DNA of 64,000 bases from Chryseobacterium indologenes (GTDB lineage: Bacteria; Bacteroidota; Bacteroidia; Flavobacteriales; Weeksellaceae). Within the stretch, counting starts at the first letter, position 1. Each line of letters starts with the position of its first letter. This document shows positions 15,900-24,661 of the stretch, one piece after another. Both the position numbers and the translations under genes were made by a program. The DNA is taken from positions 5,208,001-5,272,000 of the forward strand of contig NZ_CP018786.1 of assembly GCF_002025665.1 (NCBI RefSeq), in the 5' to 3' direction. The notes below the pieces were generated by a model that searched no databases, was not told the origin of the DNA, and saw nothing but the letters and a program-made list of their open reading frames with translations.

Positions 15900-17135
15900 A
15901 TGAAGAAGAATTTGAATATTGTAGTGTTTATTCTCGCACTACTCAACACATTAGAGTCGCTAAGTATAGATCTTTATCTTCCCGCTTTCCCAAGTATGGC
16001 GAAGATTTTTAATACTGATATCGGACACATTCAGGTATCCATTTCTGTATTTTTTGCCGGATTTGCTTTCGGGCAGTTGTTATGGGGACCTTTATCTGAT
16101 AAAAAAGGAAGAAAACCCATGTTGTACTGCGGACTTTTGCTTTTTATTATAGGAGCTACGGCCATTTACTTCACATCTGATATTTATGTATTATGGGCTA
16201 TGCGTTTTCTGCAGGCGTTCGGAGGAAGTGCAGGAATTGTTATTGGAAGGGCGATTATTATTGATCTCTATGATAAACATAAAGCCGTTACCATCTTTTC
16301 ACAACAGTCACAGATCAGCGGTATTGCTCCGATTGTAGCTCCGTTACTGGGAAGTGTATTCCTTAAATTCTGGGGCTGGAACAGTTCTTTTGCATTTTTA
16401 TGCATTATGGGACTGATTACCTTTTTTATGGTGTACAAATTTGTACCCGAAACCAATACCAGAATCCATCTTTCCGATGATGAGATGTTGAATGAAAAAG
16501 GATTGAAAGACCAATTGAAAATGATCATTTCCAACAAAGATTTTATCAACAGCACCATGGTAGGAAGTATTGCCTTTGCTTCTTTGATTATTTATATCTC
16601 CAATGCACCATTTTTATTCATGGAGATCCATGGGTTTTCGAGCAGTACATTCAGTTTTATTTTTGCTTTTAACTCACTGGCGTTGATAACAGCCGCTTAT
16701 ATTACGCCTAAACTGATTAAAAGAATAAGCAATTCAACACTTTTATTTGCTGCTACAATTGTTCTGTTGGTGGTATGTACACTTCATATTCTGATTGCAG
16801 CTGAAAATCTGTCTGTAGCCTTAGAAATTGCCATGTTGTATCTGTCATTACTGGCTATCGGAATTTTGTTTCCTATTACATCAGCTCATGCTTTGTCTCC
16901 ATTCAAAGAAGGAAGAGGAACTGCGGCGGCACTGCTGGGCTTTATGCAGTTGATGGTAACCTTCTTAATATCAGGATTGATAGGTTTCTTAGAAGCAGAC
17001 TCTATTATTCCTATGGTTGTAACACGTTCTGCAATGGCATTGATTGCAGTGTGGTTCGGATACCGAATTTTTAAAACTCAAAAAAGAGAAAGCTTAGATA
17101 CCAGTTCTAATCCAGAAATTGATCCTGTTATTTAA
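15900..17135 (+). CDS. MFS drug exporter, Bcr/CflA (DHA1) family
   Basis: From the ATG at 15900 the product has 411 residues and twelve hydrophobic helices. LSIDLYLPAFPSMAKIF is the start of Bcr/CflA family proteins (motif D1-like YLPAxP), and GQLLWGPLSDKKGRKPMLYCG is MFS motif A. GRAIIIDLYDKHKAV and PETN-type VPETNTRI after TM6 support the call. These pumps export chloramphenicol, bicyclomycin, sulfonamides or peptides by proton antiport. The longer frame begins at a TTG (15831) and would put 23 unrelated residues ahead of TM1, so I reject it. The AraC gene upstream is the likely regulator. Confidence 0.9.
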   Translation: MKKNLNIVVFILALLNTLESLSIDLYLPAFPSMAKIFNTDIGHIQVSISVFFAGFAFGQLLWGPLSDKKGRKPMLYCGLLLFIIGATAIYFTSDIYVLWAMRFLQAFGGSAGIVIGRAIIIDLYDKHKAVTIFSQQSQISGIAPIVAPLLGSVFLKFWGWNSSFAFLCIMGLITFFMVYKFVPETNTRIHLSDDEMLNEKGLKDQLKMIISNKDFINSTMVGSIAFASLIIYISNAPFLFMEIHGFSSSTFSFIFAFNSLALITAAYITPKLIKRISNSTLLFAATIVLLVVCTLHILIAAENLSVALEIAMLYLSLLAIGILFPITSAHALSPFKEGRGTAAALLGFMQLMVTFLISGLIGFLEADSIIPMVVTRSAMALIAVWFGYRIFKTQKRESLDTSSNPEIDPVI

Positions 17136-17220
17136 TCCGGTTGTCATACAATCCGGGCACTTAATCAAGTATTTTTTGTAAAAAATAGTCAAAGGGTTCT
17201 CTTTGCATAAAATTTAAAAT

Positions 17221-18129
17221 ATGAAAAGAACCCTTTCGACAGCTCTATGCTGTATATTGCCATTGGGATATTGGGTAAGTGCACAGTCCGGGCTCTCTGC
17301 AGAACTTAAAACAGAGTATATTCCTGCTTCCAACTACATCCGGCCTGAGGACAGCACAAAGACCAATTCTAAAAGTGATTTTAAAAGAGTAGACCTGAAT
17401 CTCAGTATTCCGTTATCGGTAAAGAAAGATACTGACGGGAAAGTAAGGTTGTGGTCTATGCTATTGAGTGGCTCTTATGCAAAGATGACACATAAAAATT
17501 ACGAAACTCAGTTGTTTCCTGATCAGATGCTGAATGCACAGGTCGGAATACAGCATATGAGACCTTTAGGCAAAAAGTGGAGTATGATGATGATGGCATC
17601 CGTAGGAGTGTATACAGACCTTGAAAAAATAGATTTTGATGATGTGTTGGGTCAGGGTGGACTTTTATTTATCAGACATTTTAATTCTAATATTTCTTTA
17701 GGTGGAGGTCCAGTGCTTACGACGGCTTTTGGAGTTCCCATGATTTTACCCTGGATTTATTTCGACTGGAAAACAAACGGAAAAATTAAATTGAAGATCA
17801 ATTTCCCGGAAGGGATGGAAGCCGGATATCTTTTCTCAGATAAATTTACTTTAAAGGCTGTTGTAGAACTGAACGGAATGACTGCAGAGAGAAATATAAA
17901 CGGGAAATCGATGTTGCTGGGGTATCAGCAGATCACTGCAGGGCTCAGACCGGAAATAAAAATTAATGACAGGCTTACTTTACGTCTTACAGGAGGAACT
18001 GCCATATTGAGGAGCTTCAGCGAAAATGACCGGAAAATCAGCAGTATTTTCAGAGACAAAAAAATAGCAGATCCAAGATTTTCAAGCACATTTTATGCAG
18101 CAGTATCATTACGCTGGAATCTACCATAA
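17221..18129 (+). CDS. Exported probable outer-membrane barrel protein
   Basis: The 302-residue protein starts with a signal peptide (MKRTLSTALCCILPLGYWVSAQ) and then alternates amphipathic beta strands (VDLNLSIPLSVKK, KVRLWSMLLSGSYAKM, QVGIQHMRPLGKKWSMMMMASVGVYTD, LRLTGGTAILRSF), ending with the aromatic-rich strand FYAAVSLRWNLP typical of outer-membrane barrels. It may be a DUF6268-type barrel, but that assignment is from memory and not secure. It is convergent with the LytTR/LytS pair and separated from it by a shared terminator. Confidence 0.7.
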   Translation: MKRTLSTALCCILPLGYWVSAQSGLSAELKTEYIPASNYIRPEDSTKTNSKSDFKRVDLNLSIPLSVKKDTDGKVRLWSMLLSGSYAKMTHKNYETQLFPDQMLNAQVGIQHMRPLGKKWSMMMMASVGVYTDLEKIDFDDVLGQGGLLFIRHFNSNISLGGGPVLTTAFGVPMILPWIYFDWKTNGKIKLKINFPEGMEAGYLFSDKFTLKAVVELNGMTAERNINGKSMLLGYQQITAGLRPEIKINDRLTLRLTGGTAILRSFSENDRKISSIFRDKKIADPRFSSTFYAAVSLRWNLP

Positions 18130-18136
18130 AAAAATG

Positions 18137-18172
18137 CCGGAAGCCTGGAGTTATTAAATTCCCTGCTTCCGG
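18137..18172. terminator. Bidirectional terminator between convergent genes
   Basis: CCGGAAGC (18137-18144) pairs with GCTTCCGG (18165-18172). A-rich DNA precedes and T-rich DNA follows, so either strand can use it. Confidence 0.75.
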
Positions 18173-18182
18173 ATTCTTTCTT

Positions 18183-18917
18183 CTATTTACTGATTAATTT
18201 CTTATAAACAACCTGATTAAGCAGCTCTTCCTTTCGGGTACGGGATATGGGAAGCTCAATTTTATTAATGAAAAGGCGTCCTCCTGAAATCATATCAATA
18301 TGGGTAATATTGATGAGGTAGGATTTATGAATTCTGAAAAAATGGTCTGAGGGAAGAGATTCTTCAATAGCTTTCATAGTCTGATGAATAATCAGTGATT
18401 TATCTTTAAAATGAAGCTTGGTGTAGTTTTGCATACTTTCAATGTACAGAATGTCTACCCATGAAATTTTAATGAAAGTATCAGACTGCCTTACATAGAG
18501 AAAAGGATCATCGAGAGTAGTGTTGTTTTTTAATTTCTCACCAATGATAAACTGCTGCTGTGCCTTATTAACTGCCTGATAAAAACGGTTAAAAGCAATG
18601 GGCTTTAAAAGGTAATCCACAACCTGCAGACGGAATCCTTCCAAAGCATATTCGGAATAAGCTGTGGTAAGAATACATAAAGGGGGATTTTCAAGCTGTT
18701 CCAAAAATTCCAATCCTGTGAGATAAGGCATATTGATATCCAGAAAAAGGAGGTCTATTTCACTCTCCTTTACTTTGGTATTGGCTTCCAGAGCGGTAGC
18801 GCATGTTCCTTCCACCGATAAAAAGTCAATCTGGTCTGCCAGTTCTTTAAGATGGAATCTTGCCAGAGGCTCATCATCGATGATCAGGCATTTCATTTTA
18901 GGAATTGTATTGCTCAT
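18183..18917 (-). CDS. LytTR-family response regulator
   Basis: The protein has a receiver domain (CLIIDDEPLARFHLKEL; phospho-acceptor Asp in DLLFLDINMPYLTG; TAYSEYALEGF; Lys in DYLLKPI) and a C-terminal LytTR DNA-binding domain (FLYVRQSDTFIKISWVDILYIESMQNYTKLH, FFRIHKSYLINITHID). The longest frame is 244 residues and overlaps the kinase gene by 20 nt; an ATG seven codons later (18896) gives MKCLIIDDEP, the usual start in this family, with no overlap. Both are possible. The kinase upstream is its partner; LytTR regulators bind paired direct repeats, which I did not find here with confidence. Confidence 0.92.
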   Translation of the reverse strand: MSNTIPKMKCLIIDDEPLARFHLKELADQIDFLSVEGTCATALEANTKVKESEIDLLFLDINMPYLTGLEFLEQLENPPLCILTTAYSEYALEGFRLQVVDYLLKPIAFNRFYQAVNKAQQQFIIGEKLKNNTTLDDPFLYVRQSDTFIKISWVDILYIESMQNYTKLHFKDKSLIIHQTMKAIEESLPSDHFFRIHKSYLINITHIDMISGGRLFINKIELPISRTRKEELLNQVVYKKLISK

Positions 18918-19968
18918 GATGGTCTGAAAGTGTTAGCGTTAAAGTTATTCTAAAGATATGTTGATCTGTTTCAATTTTTAAGTCGTGGGAATCCATATAT
19001 TGTAATTTTAACCGTTTTTTTACATTTTGAAGACCAATTCCACCTGCTCCGTCTTTCTTTTTATAGGTTACCATATCCGAATAAGAATTTTCAACATAAA
19101 AATAGAGATGATTGTCTTTTTCTTTACAGGAGATTTTTACATAGCCATTATGTCCGGGAAGCCTGCAGACATACTTAAATGCATTTTCTATAAAAGGAAC
19201 GAGAAGTAAAGGTGCTATATAGGCTTTTCTGTTATCAATGTCCCATGAGGCTTTTACGTCCAGTTCATTTCCCCATCTCAGTTTTTCTACCTCAACAAGG
19301 TTTTGGAGATACTCAATATCCTTATCCAAAGGAACCATAGCCTGATTGCAATGATACAACTGATACCTGAGCATATCCGAAAATTTCATCAGTAAAAAAT
19401 CGGCCAGCTGGGTATCCGTTTTCATCAGAATATGAATATGATTCAGGATATTAAATACCACATGAGGATTGATCTGATCCTGTAAAAGTTTGAGCTGGTT
19501 TTCCAGATGAGCCTGCTGCAGGAGAATATGGTCCCGTTCTATTCTGCCATGCTCTTTATAAAATTTAATGCCACATGCTGCTCCGTTGATCAAAAATGAG
19601 GCAGGTAAGGACATATAAAAGCCTTTCCATAAAAAAGGGAGATGGTCTGAGAAATTTTTTGGAAGCTCATCTTTTGGAGCTACTTCGAGATAAGTGAAAA
19701 TAACAGCGAAGATGAGGCTCAATATGAAAATAACCATCACAACCTGCATCAGAAACCGTTTCATCTTTTTTTCACGTAAAGCTTTCGGAAGAAGTTTATT
19801 GGTTAAAAAATGGGTGAAGGTAAAAGAGGATACTGCAATGATGGCTGCCTGAATCATTGCAAGGTATTTTTCTGTGGTGATCTGAAAATTGCACCATAGT
19901 ACAATAGCGAGAACAAGCCAGAAAATAAAAGTAAATATGTATTCTTTTAAAACAAAAGATTTTGTCAT
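18898..19968 (-). CDS. LytS-like sensor histidine kinase (His_kinase family)
   Basis: The 356-residue protein has four hydrophobic helices (about 9-28, 38-56, 72-94, 116-134), a coiled-coil segment, and the His_kinase box LKLLQDQINPHVVFNILNHIH with the phospho-acceptor at H169, followed by an ATPase domain (VPFIENAFKY, GAGGIGLQNVKKRL). Cognate regulator is encoded immediately downstream. This kinase type has no long periplasmic sensor; the signal is likely sensed in the membrane. Signal unknown. Confidence 0.92.
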   Translation of the reverse strand: MTKSFVLKEYIFTFIFWLVLAIVLWCNFQITTEKYLAMIQAAIIAVSSFTFTHFLTNKLLPKALREKKMKRFLMQVVMVIFILSLIFAVIFTYLEVAPKDELPKNFSDHLPFLWKGFYMSLPASFLINGAACGIKFYKEHGRIERDHILLQQAHLENQLKLLQDQINPHVVFNILNHIHILMKTDTQLADFLLMKFSDMLRYQLYHCNQAMVPLDKDIEYLQNLVEVEKLRWGNELDVKASWDIDNRKAYIAPLLLVPFIENAFKYVCRLPGHNGYVKISCKEKDNHLYFYVENSYSDMVTYKKKDGAGGIGLQNVKKRLKLQYMDSHDLKIETDQHIFRITLTLTLSDHHEQYNS

Positions 19969-20045
19969 GGAACTGGAAATGGATTATAAAAAATTAGAAA
20001 CTGCAGGGAAAAACAGTTTCTAATGGTAAAGATAATTTAAGTTTC

Positions 20046-20639
20046 TTAAAACAGGAAATACCCTATTCCGAGGGAAAAACTATGTGGTTTGGACTTAAAT
20101 TCTTTACTGATGCTTGTAAGACCGGTCTCATACCTCAAATCTACCGTGAAGTTCTTATAATCTAATCCTACACCACCTGTAATGCCAATATTGGATTTGT
20201 CAAACTTTTTAAAACCCTCCTGAAGAGCTTGCAAAGCAGAAAATTTATTGTTGAAGGTGTAGCTGTAAACACCTCCGGCAAATACTCTCACATTAAAGTC
20301 ATCTGCTTTAATCAGTTTATATCCTACTACCACAGGAATATCAATAGCGTTCCAGGAAAGTTTTGAAGAGCTTCCGTCTTGGGATTGGTATGATGTTTTT
20401 CTTTTGTTGAACAGAGCTTCTCCCTGTACGTACAGTTTTCCGATATCTAATCTTGTCATTACACCTGCCTGATAACCGAATCCGTATTTCCCTTCCAGAG
20501 AAGATTCCGTGGAGGTTTTTGTAAAGTTTGCCCCTCCCTTTACTCCAATGTGAAAAGCCGGAGTTTGTTGTGCTTTTGTTTCTATACCGCAAAAAATACA
20601 TAATAACAATGCACTTAAAGCGAAAAATTGCTGCTTCAT
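20046..20639 (-). CDS. Porin-family outer-membrane beta-barrel protein
   Basis: The 197-residue protein has a signal peptide (ALLLCIFCGIETKAQ) and an eight-strand barrel pattern of the PorT/OMP_b-brl_2 kind: FHIGVKGGANFTKTS, YGFGYQAGVMTRLDIGKLYVQGEALFNKRK, FNVRVFAGGVYSYTF, and C-terminal SFSLGIGYFLF ending in Phe. Such small barrels are abundant in Bacteroidota; function generally unknown. It lies upstream of the LytS gene on the same strand with a 77-nt gap, so it may be cotranscribed or regulated by the pair. Confidence 0.85.
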   Translation of the reverse strand: MKQQFFALSALLLCIFCGIETKAQQTPAFHIGVKGGANFTKTSTESSLEGKYGFGYQAGVMTRLDIGKLYVQGEALFNKRKTSYQSQDGSSSKLSWNAIDIPVVVGYKLIKADDFNVRVFAGGVYSYTFNNKFSALQALQEGFKKFDKSNIGITGGVGLDYKNFTVDLRYETGLTSISKEFKSKPHSFSLGIGYFLF

Positions 20640-20754
20640 AAATTAATTATTGTTAAAAATCTAATGCAAAACAACAACGATGAAGCATGAAATGAAATTT
20701 TATTTGATGAATGGCAGAAACACTTTGACAAGGATCTGTTTTAGGATGAAAATA

Positions 20755-20784
20755 AAAACCGGAAGCATTACTACTTCCGGTTTT
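20755..20784 (-). terminator. Terminator after the Cys-rich peptide gene
   Basis: AAAACCGGAAG (20755-20765) pairs perfectly with CTTCCGGTTTT (20774-20784). On the minus strand it follows the stop of the gene at 20791. Confidence 0.85.
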
Positions 20785-20790
20785 CTATTA

Positions 20791-21033
20791 CTAAAAAGGT
20801 TGTTCTTCACAGATGGAAGGAGGAACACATGCGCCACCGCCCGGATTTCCACCGCCTCCTACAGCGATGCATTGTCCCGGATTTCCGTCTTCATACATTT
20901 CACAGGCATATCCCCAGGCACATTGGCAATCGTCCTGACAATTATAAGAGTTTCCTCCCATATGACAGCCTCCATTTCCGCTTCCTAAAATTTCAGATAA
21001 GTCTTTTCTCAAAAGTTTTTTCATTGTTTTCAT
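20791..21033 (-). CDS. Cys/Gly-rich bacteriocin-like small peptide
   Basis: An 80-residue frame beginning MKTMKKLLRKDLSEILGSGN with GGC next; a second in-frame ATG at 21024 is an equally good start. The leader LLRKDLSEILGSG resembles the ELK-I-x-GG leaders of the peptides at 5.1-5.8 kb, and is followed by a core with eight Cys (QDDCQCAWGYACEMYEDG) and runs of Gly. This fits the bacteriocin-like family annotated in Chryseobacterium. Even number of Cys suggests disulfides after export. It has its own terminator. No dedicated transporter is seen in the window. Confidence 0.75.
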   Translation of the reverse strand: MKTMKKLLRKDLSEILGSGNGGCHMGGNSYNCQDDCQCAWGYACEMYEDGNPGQCIAVGGGGNPGGGACVPPSICEEQPF

Positions 21034-21140
21034 GATAATTTGGTATTAAATGTTATTGTTTAAAATTGTACATTCTGGTAAATATAATAAAATTGCCTTA
21101 AAGAATTGTAAATGAATTGAATGTAGTGTTATATAGTAGT

Positions 21141-21165
21141 GAAAGCCACTCTTAGAGTGGCTTTC
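21141..21165. terminator. Strong hairpin after lipoprotein gene 21191-22498
   Basis: GAAAGCCACTC (21141-21151) and GAGTGGCTTTC (21155-21165) are perfect complements around a 3-nt loop. T-richness is modest on both sides. Confidence 0.75.
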
Positions 21166-21190
21166 TTATAATAGATACAAACTTTTTGTA

Positions 21191-22498
21191 TTAGAAACTG
21201 AATTCCTTCTGATACAGCAGACGTTCTTTTGTAAAAAGAGGAATAGTTCCTTCATATCGTAAAGGAGCGATTCCAAAACCGTAGAACATATCAGCCTGGA
21301 TTTTACCTTTTACAGTAATCACTCCTTTTCTTTGAGGAATCAATGTTAATCCTAAAGACGAAAGAGCAGAAGCTCTTCCTTTTACTCCTGAATTAGCGAT
21401 AGGAATGGTAAGAAACATCAGCCCTACTGCACCTTTTGCTTCTAAACCACCTTCAGCAGATAAATTTCCCTCTGCAACAGTGATGGCTGGTTCTGATTTC
21501 TTATGAAGATTAATGTTAATCTCTGGATTTTTGCTTACTAAAAAGTTTGCATTCCCCTCAAGATCCAAAAGCTGGGCCTGTACTTTTCCAGTAGCCTGTA
21601 CTCCCAGGAAAGGACCTGCAGAAAGAGTAGGGCTTAAGATCAGCCCTGTAGGTCCCAGAACGATAGGAACGATAGGAATATTCAGGTAATCTGTTGTGCT
21701 TGCGGTGTAGCCCAGACTTCCTGCGATAGTTACGGAGCTCTTAAGTTTGATATCATCCATGATGAGGTTAACATAGAAGTTGGACAAATGCCCCCATGAG
21801 AATGTGATATTATAATCAATTTTTGGAGTAAATCCTCCTTTTACATTGACACTTGATGTTCCTGCTGAAGATAAAGGAAATGAAAAGGTTCTATTAAAAT
21901 CAAAACGGTTAAACGTAATTAATTTCTGGTTTTGAAGGTTTTTCGCTTCGATAGAATGTATTCTTTGGTTGATCTGCTCAGAAACCATCCCTTCTACAGG
22001 AACGTAGTTAACCATTTTTCCATCAATATTAACAGGAGCTTTCCCGGATGGATCATACACACCGCTCAATGTTCCGCTATAGATAAATTCTTCAAGCTTG
22101 GCACTTGACGTTTGTACTTTAAATTGGTTATTCAATTTTGAAACAGAACTTACTTTCGAAAGAATGGTGTTCACCTGATCACCTTCTATCTTAGTCCCTA
22201 CAATAACAGTTCCTACGGAAATACTGTCAGTTTGTGGAGTCATACGGCTGAATGTAATTTCTCCTTCATTATGAGTAGAAATGGCATTTACTGATTCATC
22301 ATTTAGAATAATAACATTCTTCTGTAAAGTCAGATTTCCCAAAGTCTTCATAGGAGTAGACTCTGAAGGTTTTTCAGCAGGATCATCCGCCGGATCATCC
22401 TGAGAACAAGACGTTAAAAGAAACAAACAGAAAATAGAAAAAAGAAATGAAAAGTAAAAATTTCTGTTGATTTTGAAATGGGTGGATTTCATTTTCAT
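21191..22498 (-). CDS. Large lipoprotein, function unknown
   Basis: The 435-residue protein has a long signal (YFSFLFSIFCLFLLTSC) with a lipobox Cys near residue 31, then the acidic stretch SQDDPADDPAEKPSES. The remainder is beta-rich, with a Gly/Ala-rich centre (LSAEGGLEAKGAVGLMFLTIPIANSG) and the end APLRYEGTIPLFTKERLLYQKEF. I see no catalytic motif. The acidic residues after the lipid Cys suggest surface exposure, by analogy with lipoprotein export signals of Bacteroidota. The gene stands alone between two terminators. Confidence 0.7.
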   Translation of the reverse strand: MKMKSTHFKINRNFYFSFLFSIFCLFLLTSCSQDDPADDPAEKPSESTPMKTLGNLTLQKNVIILNDESVNAISTHNEGEITFSRMTPQTDSISVGTVIVGTKIEGDQVNTILSKVSSVSKLNNQFKVQTSSAKLEEFIYSGTLSGVYDPSGKAPVNIDGKMVNYVPVEGMVSEQINQRIHSIEAKNLQNQKLITFNRFDFNRTFSFPLSSAGTSSVNVKGGFTPKIDYNITFSWGHLSNFYVNLIMDDIKLKSSVTIAGSLGYTASTTDYLNIPIVPIVLGPTGLILSPTLSAGPFLGVQATGKVQAQLLDLEGNANFLVSKNPEININLHKKSEPAITVAEGNLSAEGGLEAKGAVGLMFLTIPIANSGVKGRASALSSLGLTLIPQRKGVITVKGKIQADMFYGFGIAPLRYEGTIPLFTKERLLYQKEFSF

Positions 22499-22620
22499 AT
22501 AAAGTGATTTTAAGGTTTAATCAAAATTAAGTGAATTATTTAAAACTTACAAAAGAATTGTGTTAAATTAATATCAACAACATAATGATCTTCGATTATG
22601 TTTTCGGTATATGAAAAATA

Positions 22621-22648
22621 AAAACCCGCTATCAGAATAGCGGGTTTT
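22621..22648 (-). terminator. Terminator after gene 22654-23220
   Basis: AAAACCCGCTAT (22621-22632) and ATAGCGGGTTTT (22637-22648) form a perfect 12-bp stem with loop CAGA. Confidence 0.9.
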
Positions 22649-22653
22649 GTATA

Positions 22654-23220
22654 TTATTTTTTAAAAGACATTACTAAAGGAATGGTAACATTGGAGGAGA
22701 CGGGTTTTCCTTTGTCTTCTGCCGGTTTCCATTTGCCTTTCTCTTTAATCCTGTAAAAAGCGGCTTCAATGAATGCGTTTACATCTTCATTATTTCCTTT
22801 TACATTAGGGTTAAGAGGATTTCCTTTAGAATCAACAACAAAAGTTAATGTTGCTTTGTAAGAATCCGAAGAAAAATTTAAAAAATCAAGGTCTACAGCT
22901 TCATATAAAAGCTTTTGAAAACCTGTTTTTCCTTTATCATATTCAGCATCTTTAGTGACTTTTGTTTTTGTAGGAGGATCTGCAGTGATCATTTTCTGAT
23001 CCTCAAGAGTGGCTTTATCTAAAGCCGTCTTGTATGCTGTTATTTTATCCTCTGTCAAAAGCCATTCTTTCTTGGTTCTTAAATCATTAGGCTTAGGATA
23101 TTTATTATACAGAGCCGTTTTCTTTCTTTCATAGCGTGAATCTGCCCTCTCAAATTCCGAAACCTGGGCACTGCTGAAAATAAAAGTGAAAATGAATGCT
23201 GATGCTAAGACCTTTTTCAT
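22654..23220 (-). CDS. Exported TonB-C-like protein
   Basis: The 188-residue protein has a signal peptide (MKKVLASAFIFTFIFSSAQ), a basic helical middle and a C-terminal TonB_C-like domain (ATLTFVVDSKGNPLNPNVKG, FYRIKEKGKWKPAEDKGKPVSSNVTIPLVMSF). As in the protein at 10107-10508, the TonB anchor is absent. It follows pepT by 6 nt and is probably cotranscribed with it, although a functional link is not obvious. Confidence 0.75.
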   Translation of the reverse strand: MKKVLASAFIFTFIFSSAQVSEFERADSRYERKKTALYNKYPKPNDLRTKKEWLLTEDKITAYKTALDKATLEDQKMITADPPTKTKVTKDAEYDKGKTGFQKLLYEAVDLDFLNFSSDSYKATLTFVVDSKGNPLNPNVKGNNEDVNAFIEAAFYRIKEKGKWKPAEDKGKPVSSNVTIPLVMSFKK

Positions 23221-23226
23221 GATTTA

Positions 23227-24474
23227 TTATGCTTTAACAATATTAATAATGACTTCAGTTGCTTTTTCCATGCTTTCCAAAGCTACATATTCGTAGGGTC
23301 CATGGAAGTTGATTCCTCCCGCAAAGATATTCGGGCAAGGAAGTCCCATATAAGAAAGTTGCGCACCGTCTGTACCTCCTCTGATTGCCTTGATCTTAGG
23401 CTCAATTCCAGCTTCAGTCATTGCCTTTGCAGCAAGATCTACGATGTGCATTTTACCTTCAAACTGCTGCTTCATATTTCTGTATTGCTCTTTGATTTCC
23501 ACTTCAGCAGTTCCTTCACCATGTTTTTGGTTGAATTCTGCTACTTTTTCCTCCATGAATTTCTTTCTGGCTTCAAATTTATCTGCATCATGATCACGGA
23601 TGATGTATTGAAGTTTTGCTTCAGAAATATCAGCAGTGATATCCATTAAATGGTAAAATCCGTCAAACCCTTTTGTGGTTGAAGGAGTTTCGTTAGCAGG
23701 AAGCATTTGAGCAAATTCAGCGGCTAAAAGAGCAGCATTGATCATTTTTCCGTAAGCATAACCAGGGTGAACGCTTAATCCATGGATTTTTACTACTGCT
23801 CCGGCAGCGTTAAAGTTCTCATATTCAAGTTCTCCAACTTCTCCACCATCCATTGTATAAGCCCATTCTGCACCGAATTTAGCCACATCAAACTTATGAG
23901 CACCCCTTCCGATTTCTTCATCCGGAGTAAATCCTATAGCAATTCTTCCGTGCTTGATCTCCGGATGAGCGATAAGATATTCAGCCGCTGTTACAATTTC
24001 TGCACAGCCTGCTTTATCATCAGCTCCCAAAAGAGTGGTTCCGTCAGTAGTAATTAATGTCTGACCGATATATTTTTTTAAGCTTTCAAATCTTGAAGGA
24101 GACAATGTGAATCCTGTTGCCTGGTTCAAAAGAAGATCGTTTCCGTCATAATTTTCCCAAACCTGAGGTTTTACATTTTCTCCGCTGAAGTCTGGTGAAG
24201 TATCATAGTGTGAAATAAATCCGATGGTAGGTCTGTCATCATTTTCAAGGTTAGAAGGAACATAGCCCATGATATAACCGTTGCTGTCTATAGAAACATT
24301 TTCAAGACCGATGGTCTTCAGTTCTTCAGTAATATAGTTGGCAATATCCCACTGGCGAGGAGTAGAAGGCGTTGTTTCACTTTCTGCATCGCTGGTTGAA
24401 TATATTTTTACATAGCTAAGAAAACGGTTCAGTAACTTTTCTTTCCACAATGGGTTGAATTCTATTGTACTCAT
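23227..24474 (-). CDS. pepT: Peptidase T (tripeptide aminopeptidase)
   Basis: PepT removes the N-terminal residue from tripeptides in the cytoplasm. The 415-residue protein carries the M20 di-zinc motifs in order: TIGFISHYDTSPDFSG (His and Asp), TLLGADDKAGCAE (bridging Asp), FTPDEEIGRGAHKFD (catalytic Glu and ligand Glu), TMDGGEVGELEYE, and IRGGTDGAQLSYMGLPCPNIFAGG near the C-terminus with the last His in NFHGPYEY. Length and motif spacing are normal for PepT. Its start is divergent from the HMG-CoA lyase gene. Confidence 0.96.
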   Translation of the reverse strand: MSTIEFNPLWKEKLLNRFLSYVKIYSTSDAESETTPSTPRQWDIANYITEELKTIGLENVSIDSNGYIMGYVPSNLENDDRPTIGFISHYDTSPDFSGENVKPQVWENYDGNDLLLNQATGFTLSPSRFESLKKYIGQTLITTDGTTLLGADDKAGCAEIVTAAEYLIAHPEIKHGRIAIGFTPDEEIGRGAHKFDVAKFGAEWAYTMDGGEVGELEYENFNAAGAVVKIHGLSVHPGYAYGKMINAALLAAEFAQMLPANETPSTTKGFDGFYHLMDITADISEAKLQYIIRDHDADKFEARKKFMEEKVAEFNQKHGEGTAEVEIKEQYRNMKQQFEGKMHIVDLAAKAMTEAGIEPKIKAIRGGTDGAQLSYMGLPCPNIFAGGINFHGPYEYVALESMEKATEVIINIVKA

Positions 24475-24634
24475 CAGATATCATAAATTTTAACAAAGTT
24501 AGCAAATTTGATGCTGAGAATACGTTATTTGCGATTTAATATCAGTTATTGAAATTATTAATCAGATATAAATCTTTGAAAATCAAAATAGTGTTAGCTT
24601 TGTATGTACAGTATACTAAGTAGTTTAGTTTTAT

Positions 24635-24642
24635 TATATTTG
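24635..24642 (+). promoter_or_regulatory. Putative -7 box for the HMG-CoA lyase gene
   Basis: TATATTTG matches TAnnTTTG and ends 19 nt before the ATG at 24662. No TTG at the ideal distance upstream. Confidence 0.55.
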
Positions 24643-24661
24643 AGAAAATCAAAAAGTAACA

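Noticed and set aside
20680..20988. Plus-strand open frame of 102 codons opposite the Cys-rich peptide gene
   Set aside because: It is the antisense of the peptide gene and its terminator, with no family-like pattern.
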